This document shows positions 1 to 9,170 of a stretch of DNA of 63,652 nucleotides, piece after piece. Numbering within the stretch: the first letter of the stretch is position 1; every line of letters begins with the position of its first letter. Under the pieces are notes generated by a model. That model saw only the letters and a list, made by a program, of their open reading frames with translations, was not told the DNA's origin and did not search any database. The translations under genes and the position numbers were made by a program. The stretch is from Nitrobacter vulgaris (GTDB taxonomy: Bacteria > Pseudomonadota > Alphaproteobacteria > Rhizobiales > Xanthobacteraceae), in contig NZ_MWPQ01000045.1 in NCBI RefSeq assembly GCF_002028545.1, positions 1-63,652 on the forward strand. The letters run 5' to 3'.

Positions 1-114
1 TCCACGATCAGCATCCCCGACCACCTGCTTCATGACAAAGCAGGCAGCGCAACAGCCAACCTGTAGGGGGTCAATTTTGGACGCCGATCCCCCGGCTTAC
101 GGGGTCAATTTTGC
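1..114. mobile_element. End of an IS21-like insertion sequence (remnant)
   Basis: Two close direct repeats of GGGGTCAATTTTG lie at about 66-80 and 101-115, the arrangement of multiple terminal repeats seen at IS21-family ends. An open frame from the left edge stops at about 62-64 and may be the tail of an IS gene, but too little is visible to name it. The element end abuts the truncated RusA frame at 115, so it probably inserted into or beside that gene. The family call rests on the terminal repeat pattern only. Confidence 0.5.
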
Positions 115-417
115 ATGCCGAATGACATGCTACGGCGGCATCCTAAGCGTTACATGACCCACGAAGGGCGCGCGCTTAAGGAGAAGTACCATTGGGAAGC
201 GCGGGCGCAGTGGAAGGGGAAGCCGCTCAAGGGCGAGGTGCGCATGCACGTTACGCTGTACTTCGGCACCAAGCGCCGCGCGGACTGGGACAATTTCCAC
301 AAGCACGCGCTCAACGGCATCGCCTACGAGGACGACAGCCAGATACGGCAGGTTACCGGCATGCTCGCGTACGACAAGCAAAACCCCTGGATAGAACTTG
401 CGGTTGAGCCGTATTGA
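115..417 (+). pseudogene. rusA: RusA-family Holliday junction resolvase, N-terminus missing
   Basis: RusA enzymes are small phage-derived dimeric nucleases that cut Holliday junctions. The frame keeps the family core: a conserved D-x-D-N-x-x-K-like segment (RADWDNFHKHALNG) followed by the DDSQI motif that supplies metal-binding acidic residues, at about residues 56-78. Only 100 residues remain against about 120 in the family, and the usual N-terminal start segment is absent. The frame begins exactly where the IS21-like end stops, so the 5' part was probably removed by insertion. The ATG at 115 lies in the IS border and is unlikely to be a native start. The gene marks the left 2 kb as prophage debris. 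Confidence 0.75.
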
Positions 418-707
418 GGCCTTCCGGGGAAATTTCGCGCCTGTAGGAACGTTTGCCGTGGGCTCTTGTTGTTTCGCCTTCAAAGCGGAGGAGAAGCTGT
501 GCAGAATCTAGGCCGGAGCACCAATGATCGGAACGAAGGCTCCGAACTGCTGGACGAGGAACGGCTCGTGCGGGGATCGAAGACTAGGGAGGGACGAGGA
601 GCGATCCGGGACCGCGGACAGACCCCTGTGCAGGGCTGCGCGCACCCTGTCCCCGAGTTACGCAACACTCAGGTGAATTGTTCCCTGAACACGCATTGGG
701 TTTCTTA
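418..707. other. Intergenic stretch, no gene recognised
   Basis: Short frames exist on both strands but none has a convincing ribosome-binding site or recognisable product. It probably belongs to the decayed prophage segment. Confidence 0.4.
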
Positions 708-1142
708 ATGTCGAAAGGCTCGATGTTCGCTGCTGCCGCGGTTGCCGCGTTAGTCCTTGCTGCAATAGCGGCGTTTGTGACCGCCCTGGTACCTTCGAGG
801 GGCGGGCTAGAACGTCGCGCAGCCACGAGCCCCGACCGTAACCGCCAATGGGATACCTATTCAGTTTCCGATTACTACCGAGGCGAATACGACTGGCCGG
901 GGCTGAAGCTTGGGGACCCGGCGACAAGGCAGAGCATCATTCATGACATCGTCCCGCAGATCGAGCGCCTCACTCCTGACCAGTTGGCGCGGCTCGCGAA
1001 GCAGCAGGATTTCTGCTCGGGTCCTCTTGCAATCAAATGCTTCGGGATTCCTGCCAGCAAGCTGAGGGGGTATGTCGAATGGACCCTGGGCAGGCATGTC
1101 CATGACATGGCAGTCCAATCCTCGAAGACAGTAGAGCGCTGA
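708..1142 (+). CDS. Hypothetical membrane-anchored protein
   Basis: 144 residues if started at ATG 708; a longer in-frame start at 678 exists. Residues about 6-30 (Ala/Val-rich) form one hydrophobic helix, either a signal anchor or an uncleaved signal peptide, followed by a soluble, charged domain. The rest has no motif that I recognise; it contains two cysteines (F-C-S and K-C-F). It sits between rusA and a second tiny membrane gene, in what looks like old prophage DNA. Phage spanin or lysis-related function is possible but is not shown by any motif. Confidence 0.45.
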   Translation: MSKGSMFAAAAVAALVLAAIAAFVTALVPSRGGLERRAATSPDRNRQWDTYSVSDYYRGEYDWPGLKLGDPATRQSIIHDIVPQIERLTPDQLARLAKQQDFCSGPLAIKCFGIPASKLRGYVEWTLGRHVHDMAVQSSKTVER

Positions 1143-1202
1143 GCCGCCGCTTAGTTGGCGCCAGGAAGCCCCACCGGCGCCCGTCGCGGAAACGACCCAG
1201 CC

Positions 1203-1340
1203 TTACTCGGCTTGCGTAGACACTGCCGTTGAGCCTTCGGGCCGGTAATGCGTGCCCTTGCCGTTGTAAAACGACGAAAAGAGGAACAGCGCTATGACGA
1301 CCGCGCCCCCGATAACCCAGCCTTGTCTGACGCTACTCAT
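1203..1340 (-). CDS. Small single-pass membrane protein (45 aa)
   Basis: The ATG at 1340 is preceded by GGGAG at good spacing, so this start is preferred over a longer in-frame one at 1436. The protein has a short polar N-terminus, one transmembrane helix (about residues 9-22) and a polar tail. It is convergent with the 708-1142 gene. No family is recognised. The strong RBS and clear hydrophobic helix make it a plausible real microprotein. Confidence 0.4.
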   Translation of the reverse strand: MSSVRQGWVIGGAVVIALFLFSSFYNGKGTHYRPEGSTAVSTQAE

Positions 1341-1489
1341 GTTTTCGAACTCCCATGGAATGCTGCCCAATACCATGCTGCGCTTTGAAGAAACAGCAGC
1401 CTGACAACGCGTCCATTCACGCGCGCGTGATACCATGAGGAAGAGCCGTAGGGTTCGCCGCTCGTCCGTTTGATGCGGGCAACAAATAA

Positions 1490-2065
<576 letters not shown>

Positions 2066-2235
2066 GAAAGTCGTATCAGCGATTAGCGGCGATTATCGAT
2101 GATCACCGGAACCAAAACCTTTATCCTTTCAAATAGATAGTTTAATTTTCGGTGATCGCTGGGGGTCGCCAATGACGTTCAGGGAGCCATTGATCCCGCG
2201 CTTTTTTGCGCACCTTTTTTGGAGGCTCGCGTGTC
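2066..2235. promoter_or_regulatory. Left end of element: integrase promoter and probable arm sites
   Basis: Between the att repeat and the integrase start lies an AT-rich block with an inverted pair, GATCACCG at about 2100-2107 and CGGTGATC at about 2151-2158. Such sites flanking att cores often bind integrase arm domains or a repressor. Function is inferred from position only. Confidence 0.35.
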
Positions 2236-3491
2236 ATGCCCACGCGTCTATTTAAAGAATTGAGCGTTATGAAGCTGCGCCATAAGGCCGGCGAAGCCGA
2301 TACTCAGGTTACATACTACGACGCGAAGCAGAAGGGTCTGATCCTTCGCCTCAATCAGAAGGGCACAAAAAGCTGGCGCGTGCTTTACTGGCATGACGGG
2401 CGGACTCGATCTGAGGCTCTTGGCCACTTCAAGCCCGGCCTGCCCGACCACATGAGCGTCAAGCAGGCTCGCGATGCGGCAGCGAACTTCAGGGCGAACA
2501 AATCATCCATTTTGAGCGATCGCGCGAAGCAGGCTCTTGCCAACCGCGACAGCTTCGAAATCGTAGCCGAGCGATATTTGAAACGCTTCGTCGATGGCAA
2601 GCGGCGATCGGCTGGGCAAATTCGCAAGCTGATCGAAAAGCTCTATCCAGCTTGGGGCAAAAAACCATTCGAAACCATCAAACGCTCTGACATCTCAGAC
2701 CTGCTCGACGATATCGAGGAGAACCGCGGGGCAAGAACCGCGGATGTCACGCTTGCAGTCCTGCGGCGCATGATGGCGAAGCACGCCATCGCTCACGACG
2801 ACTACGCCAGTCCAATCTGCGAGGGCATGAGCCGCATCGAAAACCCGTCGGAGCGTGCTCGAGACCGCATCCTGAATGACGATGAAATTCGTGCCGTGTT
2901 CAAAGCGTGTAATGAACTGGGGGTGTTTGGCAGCCTCACAAAGATGCTGTTACTCACAGCCCAGCGGCGCGCCAAGGTCGCCACCATGAAATGGTCCGAC
3001 GTTAGCGACGATGGCATTTGGACGATCGCGACCGAAGATCGGGAGAAAGGCAATGCCGAACGACTGAAGCTCCCAAAGCGCGCTCTTGCGATCCTCGACG
3101 CCCAGAAGAAGCTTCGGCTGAACGAGTACGTATTTCCAGCAGGCCGTATCGGCAGGCGCAACGGTCCCGGAAAACACTTCGGCTCGTTTTCAGCTTTCGG
3201 TCAGGGCAAGCGCGAACTCGATAAGGCCATGGCCGCGATTCTCCCTGGCGTTCCGACGTGGGTGCTGCATGACCTTTTCGCCGCACAGCCCGGTCCCTGA
3301 TGTCGCGTGCCGATGTGCGGCCTGACATCGCGGAGCGCGTGCTCGGCCATGCGATCAGCGGCGTTCAGGGCGTATATGATCGGCACCATTATGATCGCCA
3401 GCGCGCTGCGGCTCTCGTTTCGCTATCATCGCTAATCGGCGACATTTTGGAGCCTAAGCGGGCGGGTAAGGTCGTGGCGTTTCGGCGCTAG
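2236..3491 (+). pseudogene. int: Tyrosine recombinase (integrase), 2-nt frameshift
   Basis: P4-type phage integrase fold: N-terminal arm-binding domain (about residues 10-75), core-binding helices (about 95-190), then the catalytic domain. The first catalytic Arg lies in LTAQRRAKV, as expected for box I. At WVLHDL the frame breaks: the run TTTT at 3275-3278 carries two extra bases relative to the expected HDLRRTARSL, giving a stop at 3298-3300. The remaining part continues in the next frame to 3491 and contains the box II Arg, LGH and the candidate catalytic Tyr (YDRHHY). Start 2236 follows GGAGG. Unless slippage or a sequencing error restores it, the enzyme is inactive and the element is locked in place. 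Confidence 0.85.
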
Positions 3492-3637
3492 GCCTTCTTC
3501 TTTGCGACCGCCTTCCGCTTAGTCCTCGCTGCCCTTTGGCCACCAGTGCCTTGATTCAAATGCTTCGCGAGAGCCTTGATAATCTTTTCGTCTCGCCTCT
3601 TGGCGATAAATACCAGAACTTCGCGGCCCTTAGGCAT
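3488..3637 (-). CDS. Small basic protein (49 aa), convergent to integrase
   Basis: A short frame with a strong Shine-Dalgarno (AGGAG, 5 nt before ATG 3637). The product is strongly basic: an N-terminal segment MPKGREVLVFIAKRRDEK followed by a Lys/Arg/Ala-rich tail ending AKKKA. Its stop codon and the integrase stop share the palindrome CTAG at 3488-3491, so the two genes overlap tail to tail by 3 nt. Small basic proteins next to integrases can be excisionases or nucleic-acid binders, but no HTH is visible, so function is unassigned. Confidence 0.55.
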   Translation of the reverse strand: MPKGREVLVFIAKRRDEKIIKALAKHLNQGTGGQRAARTKRKAVAKKKA

Positions 3638-3676
3638 TTCTACTCCTAATCGTTGAATCGGCATTTGTTCGAATAT

Positions 3677-3690
3677 GCGCTTCGAAGCGC
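3677..3690. promoter_or_regulatory. 14-bp perfect palindrome in divergent promoter region
   Basis: GCGCTTCGAAGCGC lies in the 245-bp gap between the minus-strand 49-aa gene (start 3637) and the plus-strand HTH gene (start 3883). A second inverted repeat (AACAGCG...CGCTGTT, about 3767-3792) lies in the same gap. The position suggests an operator controlling divergent transcription, perhaps bound by the HTH protein; this is inference. Confidence 0.35.
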
Positions 3691-3882
3691 TAATTTTCTA
3701 TGTCCCGCTGCATAAGAGCCCTTGAAGGGTTAGAGGTGTTTTGGCAATATTGATTCGGGCCACACAACAGCGCCCAAGGGCGTCGCTGTTGGGAACCTCC
3801 TGCTGAAACAGGGTGCGGACTCGAAATACTCTCGCGAATGAGAGCTTTGAGTCGCCCTTTGTATATTAGTACGGAGGATATT

Positions 3883-4338
3883 ATGCCTGTACAACGTGAA
3901 CGATTGAATCCGATCAAGCGAGAACGGCTCCATGACAATAAGGAGCCGATCAAGCGAGAGCGGCTCCATGCCGAACCGGAAAACATTTCGGACTTCGCGC
4001 CAACACGCCGGAAACTGCGTCCGACTCGAAAATCACGCGGCCCTAACAAGGAGCGGTTGATCACCGATAATCGGCGACTCCTTTTGAGGCGTGAGCTAGC
4101 CGATGTTTGCGCCGTCAGTGTCGATACGGTCAAAAAATGGGAAGCGAAGAACCCGGGCGACACCGGTATTAAACCCGTGCGCCTCACACCGAATGGCCGT
4201 TCGGTCTTCTATGACATTGAAGATGCCGAGCGCTACCTCGGGATCGCCTTGCGCCCTAAACAGGCGGTGATCGCCTCGACGGACGCGCCTGACGAGACGC
4301 CGCCACCCTCGGAGCAACCGCCGAATAAATCGTCATAG
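3883..4338 (+). CDS. HTH protein with N-terminal RERL repeats
   Basis: 151 residues; start chosen because ACGGAGG precedes ATG 3883 at ideal spacing. Residues 1-60 are a polar, probably disordered tail with the tetrapeptide RERL at 5-8, 13-16 and 25-28 and KERL at 56-59. Residues about 66-120 form a winged or MerR/AlpA-like helix-turn-helix (ELADVCAVSVDTVKKWE, then a Tyr-containing segment ending DIEDAERYLG). The C-terminus is Pro/Glu-rich. Small AlpA/MerR-type proteins commonly control integrase or replication genes in satellites. It heads the plus-strand operon that leads into the Rep-like gene. DNA binding is inferred; the RERL tail has no known counterpart that I recognise. Confidence 0.6.
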   Translation: MPVQRERLNPIKRERLHDNKEPIKRERLHAEPENISDFAPTRRKLRPTRKSRGPNKERLITDNRRLLLRRELADVCAVSVDTVKKWEAKNPGDTGIKPVRLTPNGRSVFYDIEDAERYLGIALRPKQAVIASTDAPDETPPPSEQPPNKSS

Positions 4339-4452
4339 CGGGGCCGTGACTGCGTTTTCGGGCGTTCGCCGGGCGATACAGCGGCGAACGCGGGCAACGT
4401 CCCTACGCCTCCCGTAGCGCGCTATAGAGGGCGTCGATTCTATATCATTGAA

Positions 4453-4671
4453 ATGATGGAAGAACTTCGACGTTGCATCGACGAAGCGGGGTCCGTCATA
4501 TCGAGGGCAATGACGAAACACGTTCATATCGCCTGCAATAAAGAACCCGACGCTGTTTGCGCAGCGCCGGGCCTTATCTCTTCGCCAACACCGACAACCA
4601 ACCGCCAAGTCAATTCCCGATGCGTGAACGACACTGACAGGGAGGCCAGATCGTTATGTTCGGAATCATAG
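4453..4671 (+). CDS. Possible small protein upstream of Rep (doubtful)
   Basis: A 72-residue frame with ATG 4453 overlaps the start of the next gene by 16 nt. Composition is not strongly protein-like, it has four cysteines, and no clear RBS is visible. It could be a translational coupling leader for the Rep-like gene, or chance. No family recognised. Confidence 0.2.
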   Translation: MMEELRRCIDEAGSVISRAMTKHVHIACNKEPDAVCAAPGLISSPTPTTNRQVNSRCVNDTDREARSLCSES

Positions 4672-5717
4672 GAGGCCCCGAGGGGCAGAACAAGCCCGCT
4701 CCTCTCCTCACATTCACGTCTTACATCGACACGTTGGCGGTTGTCGTCACCGGCACTGATCGATTACCGAGATCGATATTTCGCCAGATCATTCAGATCT
4801 ACGGCGACAGACCCCACGGGCGCGGGCATCGTTTCGAAATCAACGACCGAACGATCGCCTACCTAGTGCTGACCTTTCAGTGCCCTCAACCCGATTTGAT
4901 CGAGGCACTTGTCGATATGGCCCAGCAACTAGTCGAGACCGACTCAAATATTCGCGTTCGCATATCGCGCCTCGATATCGGCTACGACGTGATGCCCGAT
5001 CCGCTGCAACCGGCATCAGAGCAATTCAGGTTCATCAAAGAGCATGTCCTGATGCGTTATCGCAGGCGCCAGCCGATCAAGGTGATCGATAACGACGACG
5101 GCACCCAAGGCTATTACTTTTCGCATTATCACGGTCAGCGCGACCTAGTGCTCTACTTGCGGCGATCGAAATTACCCGAATATCGAGACCAACCCGTCGC
5201 TCGCATGGAGCTCAGAGTGAAGGGATGTGCCGCGCGCAAGGTGCTGTTGAGCGATCTGTTCGAACTAGACCCGATGAAGCACCTATTCAGACACATTCGT
5301 TTCGTTTCAGATGATTTACAAAAACGACGATTACAGATGTTGAAGCGTGTCGTGCAAACGAATACGGGTGTCATGAGGGCAAAAGCACGTCTCAATCAGC
5401 TTGATGATGATGCACAGCTTGAATTCATGCAACGTGTTTACGATCAATCGAATCCATCGCTGTTTCATCCAAAAACCGATCTCGTATCAGTGCCAAATGC
5501 GTTGATGTGGGGAGCTGTTCGAAATCAAAATGCGCGTTGCAATGAAATCAATGACATAGGGGTGAAATGTATAAAGGGGAGGTACATTAATATGAGACCC
5601 CCTTCGAAATCAGACTATCACGCGCAACGATTAGAGCCGATTGCACGTGAAAGACTGATTAAGCGTGAAAGACTAGGTACTACGACGATTGTCCGTGAAC
5701 GTCTGAGACCGAGCTAA
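4656..5717 (+). CDS. Replication-initiator-like protein with C-terminal RERL repeats
   Basis: 353 residues, start 4656 preceded by AGGGAGG. The central region resembles rolling-circle replication initiators of the Rep_trans/phage Rep type: a RLDIGYDVMPD segment (about residues 109-119), a Tyr/Arg-rich strand (LVLYLRRSKLPEYRD) and an ARMELRVKG strand (about 184-192), the order seen in those enzymes. A likely role is nicking and replicating the excised element. The last 25 residues carry RERL at 331-334, 337-340 and 347-350, echoing the tail of the upstream HTH protein. The catalytic Tyr is not certain from sequence alone. Relaxase-like activity is the alternative. Confidence 0.5.
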   Translation: MFGIIGGPEGQNKPAPLLTFTSYIDTLAVVVTGTDRLPRSIFRQIIQIYGDRPHGRGHRFEINDRTIAYLVLTFQCPQPDLIEALVDMAQQLVETDSNIRVRISRLDIGYDVMPDPLQPASEQFRFIKEHVLMRYRRRQPIKVIDNDDGTQGYYFSHYHGQRDLVLYLRRSKLPEYRDQPVARMELRVKGCAARKVLLSDLFELDPMKHLFRHIRFVSDDLQKRRLQMLKRVVQTNTGVMRAKARLNQLDDDAQLEFMQRVYDQSNPSLFHPKTDLVSVPNALMWGAVRNQNARCNEINDIGVKCIKGRYINMRPPSKSDYHAQRLEPIARERLIKRERLGTTTIVRERLRPS

Positions 5718-5822
5718 GCCGGAACGTGGATGTTCGCGATCGCGTTCATCACAAAGTCCAAGTGAAGCAACTTGGCGGTAGACCGATACTGCGCAAGTTG
5801 AGGCTACCGCTGACGCAACGGC

Positions 5823-6149
5823 CTAGCGATGTTGGTCGAGGCGAGCGCGTGCGACATCAAAACAAAACTCAATAATGCTCTTGCTTAGCTCAACGGCCTC
5901 GTCATCGCTCATCTGGCGCAAAGTAGACGGGACTTTGCCTTCTCCAGCATGTCCTTCCGCTTTGGCGGTGAGACGGTTCATGATTTCGCGAAAATTGGAC
6001 TGCATTTCGGGATCATTGTCGAAATCAGAAACCTGGATCGGATGAAAGCTTGAGTAGGCAGACCACAAGCGGTCTTGCATCCGCCCATTACCCGCGAGTG
6101 AATAGACAGCAGTCGAAAATTTTTCCCATACGTAACTAAGATCGGCCAT
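5823..6149 (-). CDS. Hypothetical protein (108 aa) behind a terminator
   Basis: Start ATG 6149 is preceded by GGAAAGAAG. The product is an acidic, soluble, mostly helical protein with no motif that I recognise. It is the only gene in the left half of the element, apart from the 49-aa gene, transcribed against the main operon. A strong intrinsic terminator lies about 14-43 nt upstream of its start on the same strand, so a transcript would have to pass it, suggesting attenuation or dependence on antitermination. Confidence 0.55.
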   Translation of the reverse strand: MADLSYVWEKFSTAVYSLAGNGRMQDRLWSAYSSFHPIQVSDFDNDPEMQSNFREIMNRLTAKAEGHAGEGKVPSTLRQMSDDEAVELSKSIIEFCFDVARARLDQHR

Positions 6150-6162
6150 TGTTCTTCTTTCC

Positions 6163-6192
6163 ACAAAATAAAAAACCGCCCCAAGGGGGCGC
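6163..6192 (-). terminator. Intrinsic terminator immediately upstream of the 108-aa gene
   Basis: On the minus strand GCGCCCCC-TT-GGGGCGG is followed by TTTTTTATTTT. The U-run exists only in the minus direction. It sits between any minus-strand promoter further right and the start codon at 6149. The surrounding 6150-6462 stretch holds no other gene that I can support. Confidence 0.7.
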
Positions 6193-6462
6193 GTCCCGAA
6201 CCTAAACGATGTATTGAGTGATGAAAACCCCGCCGATCCCGAGTCGCTGAATCCGTCCCCATACTCGTTTTCTCGCTTTGACGTACCCACATAGCGCCCC
6301 GCCCTCGAAATCCTCCCCATCCGCGGATATGGGGGAAATACGCGCCTTCAAAATCGCCCCCGAGCAGGCGAACGCCTGCCCTCGACAAAAGCGACACCAG
6401 CGGGCTTGGCAAATCAAACAATCGCAGCGATGTTGCAGAGCCTCATGACAACGGAGGCGAAC

Positions 6463-6885
6463 ATGCCAATCCCCGACAACGAAATCGATTACAACATTTG
6501 CTTCGGCAAAGGAGCCGAGCGCCAAGAGCGTGAACACAACTCAGACGCCCGCCGTCATGCGAAACACAATCGATCAAAGCCGATCAGGCGCGAACGGTTA
6601 AAGACTGAGCGATCAAAGACCCGAGAGTTAAAGACTGACGACAGCCAAGACGCCCCCGAGCGAACAATCAGGGACACGAAGTCACTCGTGATGCTTCAAG
6701 CCCTGAAGTACCCGACATTCAAAGAGGCGTACGAAAATCACGAAGACGAAATCGGGACCCATTTGACGCCCGTCACGTTCGCAAACGTCATTCGCGATAC
6801 GAAACACGCGTTGAAGCTTTTCACTCACATCGGCATCATCGATCAGGCAGCACTCAAGCGCTTTAAGAGGCGAAACAGAGTGTGA
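6463..6885 (+). CDS. Hypothetical satellite protein with RERL motif
   Basis: 140 residues; start 6463 chosen because GGAGGCGAAC precedes it (longer frames to 6406 would need TTG or weaker ATGs). The N-terminal half is polar and basic and contains PIRRERL at about residues 40-46 followed by degenerate copies (TERSK, TRELK). The C-terminal half (about 75-135) is helical with no recognised fold. It lies between the Rep-like gene and the terminase genes, a position where satellites often carry replication or packaging-redirection factors. Function unassigned; the shared motif links it to the HTH, Rep and TerL proteins. Confidence 0.5.
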   Translation: MPIPDNEIDYNICFGKGAERQEREHNSDARRHAKHNRSKPIRRERLKTERSKTRELKTDDSQDAPERTIRDTKSLVMLQALKYPTFKEAYENHEDEIGTHLTPVTFANVIRDTKHALKLFTHIGIIDQAALKRFKRRNRV

Positions 6886-7153
6886 CGATCGGTCCTTTAG
6901 CGCTGTCGAATACATGAGTTGAAACGTCGTATTCGTGTCCACACACAACTTCACTTCGATACAACGCCTTGGGACAACGCCATTCGCGTCGCGCAAATAT
7001 TTCTAGTTATATGATCTAGGATCATGCGGTGACGCGCATTAAGCCCCTCTGATTGTTCAGTTCTCACCATGAGGCTAGTTCTAAGGTGCGGTAAGAGGAT
7101 ATGTTTCATACCGTAAATGGTGGCAAACAGATCGAGGGGAGATCGACGCTAAA

Positions 7154-7570
7154 ATGCGCCCAATGAGGCCGAGGTCTGCAGTCTCAAACGGGTCGCGGCT
7201 ATTTGCGTCACGCCTCGATATGCGTACGCCTCGCGGCAAGCGCTTTAAGGACCTGATCGATTCCTACTCCCGCGATGCGGGGTGCGGTAGCCTGACTGAA
7301 GCCCAGCGCGCGCTTGTTCGAGAGCTGGCGATGCTCCAATGCATAGCCGAAGACCTACAGCTTGAGTACATGCAGACCGGCGACATGTCTGACGAGACCC
7401 GGACTCAATACAATCGCGTATCGAATACAATCCGCCGCCACCTTGCGGCCCTCGGCTTGACGCCTAAGGCACCGGCTCGGTCTAGCGACGATAACAACGA
7501 AGGGCTTGATCCATTGTCATACGCCAAACGGGGCGGCACCCGCCACAAACGGTCGAAACGATCAGAGTGA
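7154..7570 (+). CDS. Terminase small subunit-like protein
   Basis: 138 residues with GGGGAGA upstream of ATG 7154. The central part (about residues 20-95, GKRFKDLIDSYSRD...LTEAQRALVRELA) resembles the small proteins encoded just before TerL in alphaproteobacterial prophages. Both termini are basic and flexible. Its stop is 4 nt before the TerL start, so the two are translationally linked. A small terminase subunit would recognise the element's own pac site. The assignment rests mainly on position and general pattern. Confidence 0.5.
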   Translation: MRPMRPRSAVSNGSRLFASRLDMRTPRGKRFKDLIDSYSRDAGCGSLTEAQRALVRELAMLQCIAEDLQLEYMQTGDMSDETRTQYNRVSNTIRRHLAALGLTPKAPARSSDDNNEGLDPLSYAKRGGTRHKRSKRSE

Positions 7571-7574
7571 GAGC

Positions 7575-9170
7575 ATGGGGCTTAGGCGTGAAAGACTAGC
7601 CTCAAAGCCCCCCACCAAGACCACCACCACACCTCCAGCACCGATCGAGCGCGAACGGCTTGATAAGCACAAGCGCTCGGAGCCGTCACGCCTGACATTG
7701 CTCGATGCGATGGAAGACCCGAACCTGTTCGCCGGGCTCTTCCCCGACCTTGAGTCGTGGCTTGCATGGAGAGCCTTCATCGCTGCGGCGTTCGGCTTGC
7801 CCATGAGCGCCGAACAGCTTGCAATTTATCGGTCTTGCACAGGGCGCACGGAGCCGCCCTCACAACAAATGCGAACGATGGTGCTGGTCGTGGGTCGCCG
7901 TGGCGGTAAGTCGCGCATATTGGCACTGATCGCTGTGTGGCTGGCCTGTTTCGTTGATCATTCGAAATACCTCGATGCAGGCGAGCTTGGTGTTGTGCAA
8001 GTCCTCGCCGCCGATCGAGATCAGGCAAAGGTGCTGCTCCGATACGTGAAAGCGTTCCTGCATCGGGTGCCGATGTTGCACCGAATGATCAAACGCGCTT
8101 CGCAAGTCGGCATCGAACTCTCGAACTCGATAGCGATCGAAATCACCACCTCAAGCTATAGAGCCGTCCGAGGGAGGACAGTCGTCGCGGCGCTCTGCGA
8201 CGAAATCGCGTTCTGGTCTAGTGAGAACTCAGTCAACCCCGATCAGGAGGTGATCAACGCGATCAAGCCTGCAATGGCGACGATACCCTCATCAATGTTG
8301 TTGATCGCATCCAGTCCCTATTCGAGGCGCGGTGTCCTCTATCGAATGCACAAGCAATATCATGGCGTCGATGATGCCCTGACCTTGTCATGGCAGGCAC
8401 CTACGGACGTGATGAATCCGACGATCGATCGCGATTTCCTTGATCAACAGTATTCGGAGGACGCGGCGTCGGCATCAGCGGAGTACGGTGCTCAGTTCCG
8501 ATCCGATATCGAAGCCTTTATCAATCGTGAGGCAATCGAGGCGGTCACGAGCGACGAGCACGAGCGCCCGTATCTCTCCGAATTTCAATATCACGCCTTC
8601 GTCGATCCAGCGGGCGGCTCGGGTCGCGACAGCTTTACATTGGCTTTGGCGCATGTGGAGGGCGGCTTCAGCGTTCTCGATGTGATCCGTGAGGTCCGGC
8701 CCCCGTTTTCGCCCGAGGCGACAGTTCAGATGATGGCTGAACTTCTCAAGGCATATTCCATTCGCAAGATCGTCGGTGACCGGTATGCGGGCGAATGGCC
8801 CCGCGAACAGTTTAGCAAACACGGCATCACCTACGAACCAAGCGCTCGACCTAAGTCGCAGATTTACTCCGAGTTCCTGCCTTTGTTGAACAGCAAACGC
8901 TGTCTGCTCCTTGATCACCAAAAGCTCTTCAGCCAACTCGTGGCCCTTGAGCGCCGCACGGCGCGCGGCGGCAAGGATTCAATTGATCACGCCCCCAATG
9001 GTCACGACGACGTTGCGAACGCCGCTGCGGGCGTGATCACGAGCATGGGCTCTCGCAAATATCGATACGACTGCACGATGGCATGGGCGCTGCCAAGCGA
9101 GCCGTCAAAGGACGACCGAAGTTCCGCTTCCGAATATGTCTCCCGCCTGCTCAGATCAAGAGGACTATGA
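7575..9170 (+). CDS. Terminase large subunit (TerL) with RERL-bearing N-terminal tail
   Basis: 531 residues. ATPase domain: Walker A GRRGGKS at 107-113, Walker B/acidic pair LCDE at 207-210. C-terminal RNase H-like nuclease: DPAGGSGRD (Asp 344, Asp 352) and GHDD (Asp 478-479). These residues are those expected for an active packaging motor that cuts and pumps DNA. Before the ATPase domain is a tail of about 45 residues rich in Lys, Thr and Pro that carries RERL at 5-8 and 26-29; I do not recall such a tail in ordinary TerL. Start 7575 follows the TerS stop by 4 nt; its own stop is directly followed by the next start (9171). Confidence 0.85.
   Translation: MGLRRERLASKPPTKTTTTPPAPIERERLDKHKRSEPSRLTLLDAMEDPNLFAGLFPDLESWLAWRAFIAAAFGLPMSAEQLAIYRSCTGRTEPPSQQMRTMVLVVGRRGGKSRILALIAVWLACFVDHSKYLDAGELGVVQVLAADRDQAKVLLRYVKAFLHRVPMLHRMIKRASQVGIELSNSIAIEITTSSYRAVRGRTVVAALCDEIAFWSSENSVNPDQEVINAIKPAMATIPSSMLLIASSPYSRRGVLYRMHKQYHGVDDALTLSWQAPTDVMNPTIDRDFLDQQYSEDAASASAEYGAQFRSDIEAFINREAIEAVTSDEHERPYLSEFQYHAFVDPAGGSGRDSFTLALAHVEGGFSVLDVIREVRPPFSPEATVQMMAELLKAYSIRKIVGDRYAGEWPREQFSKHGITYEPSARPKSQIYSEFLPLLNSKRCLLLDHQKLFSQLVALERRTARGGKDSIDHAPNGHDDVANAAAGVITSMGSRKYRYDCTMAWALPSEPSKDDRSSASEYVSRLLRSRGL

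Noticed and set aside
3883-3970. CRISPR-like repeats in the HTH gene start
   Set aside because: The repeats are short, in frame, separated by irregular distances, and encode the RERL motif; no spacer regularity or cas genes.
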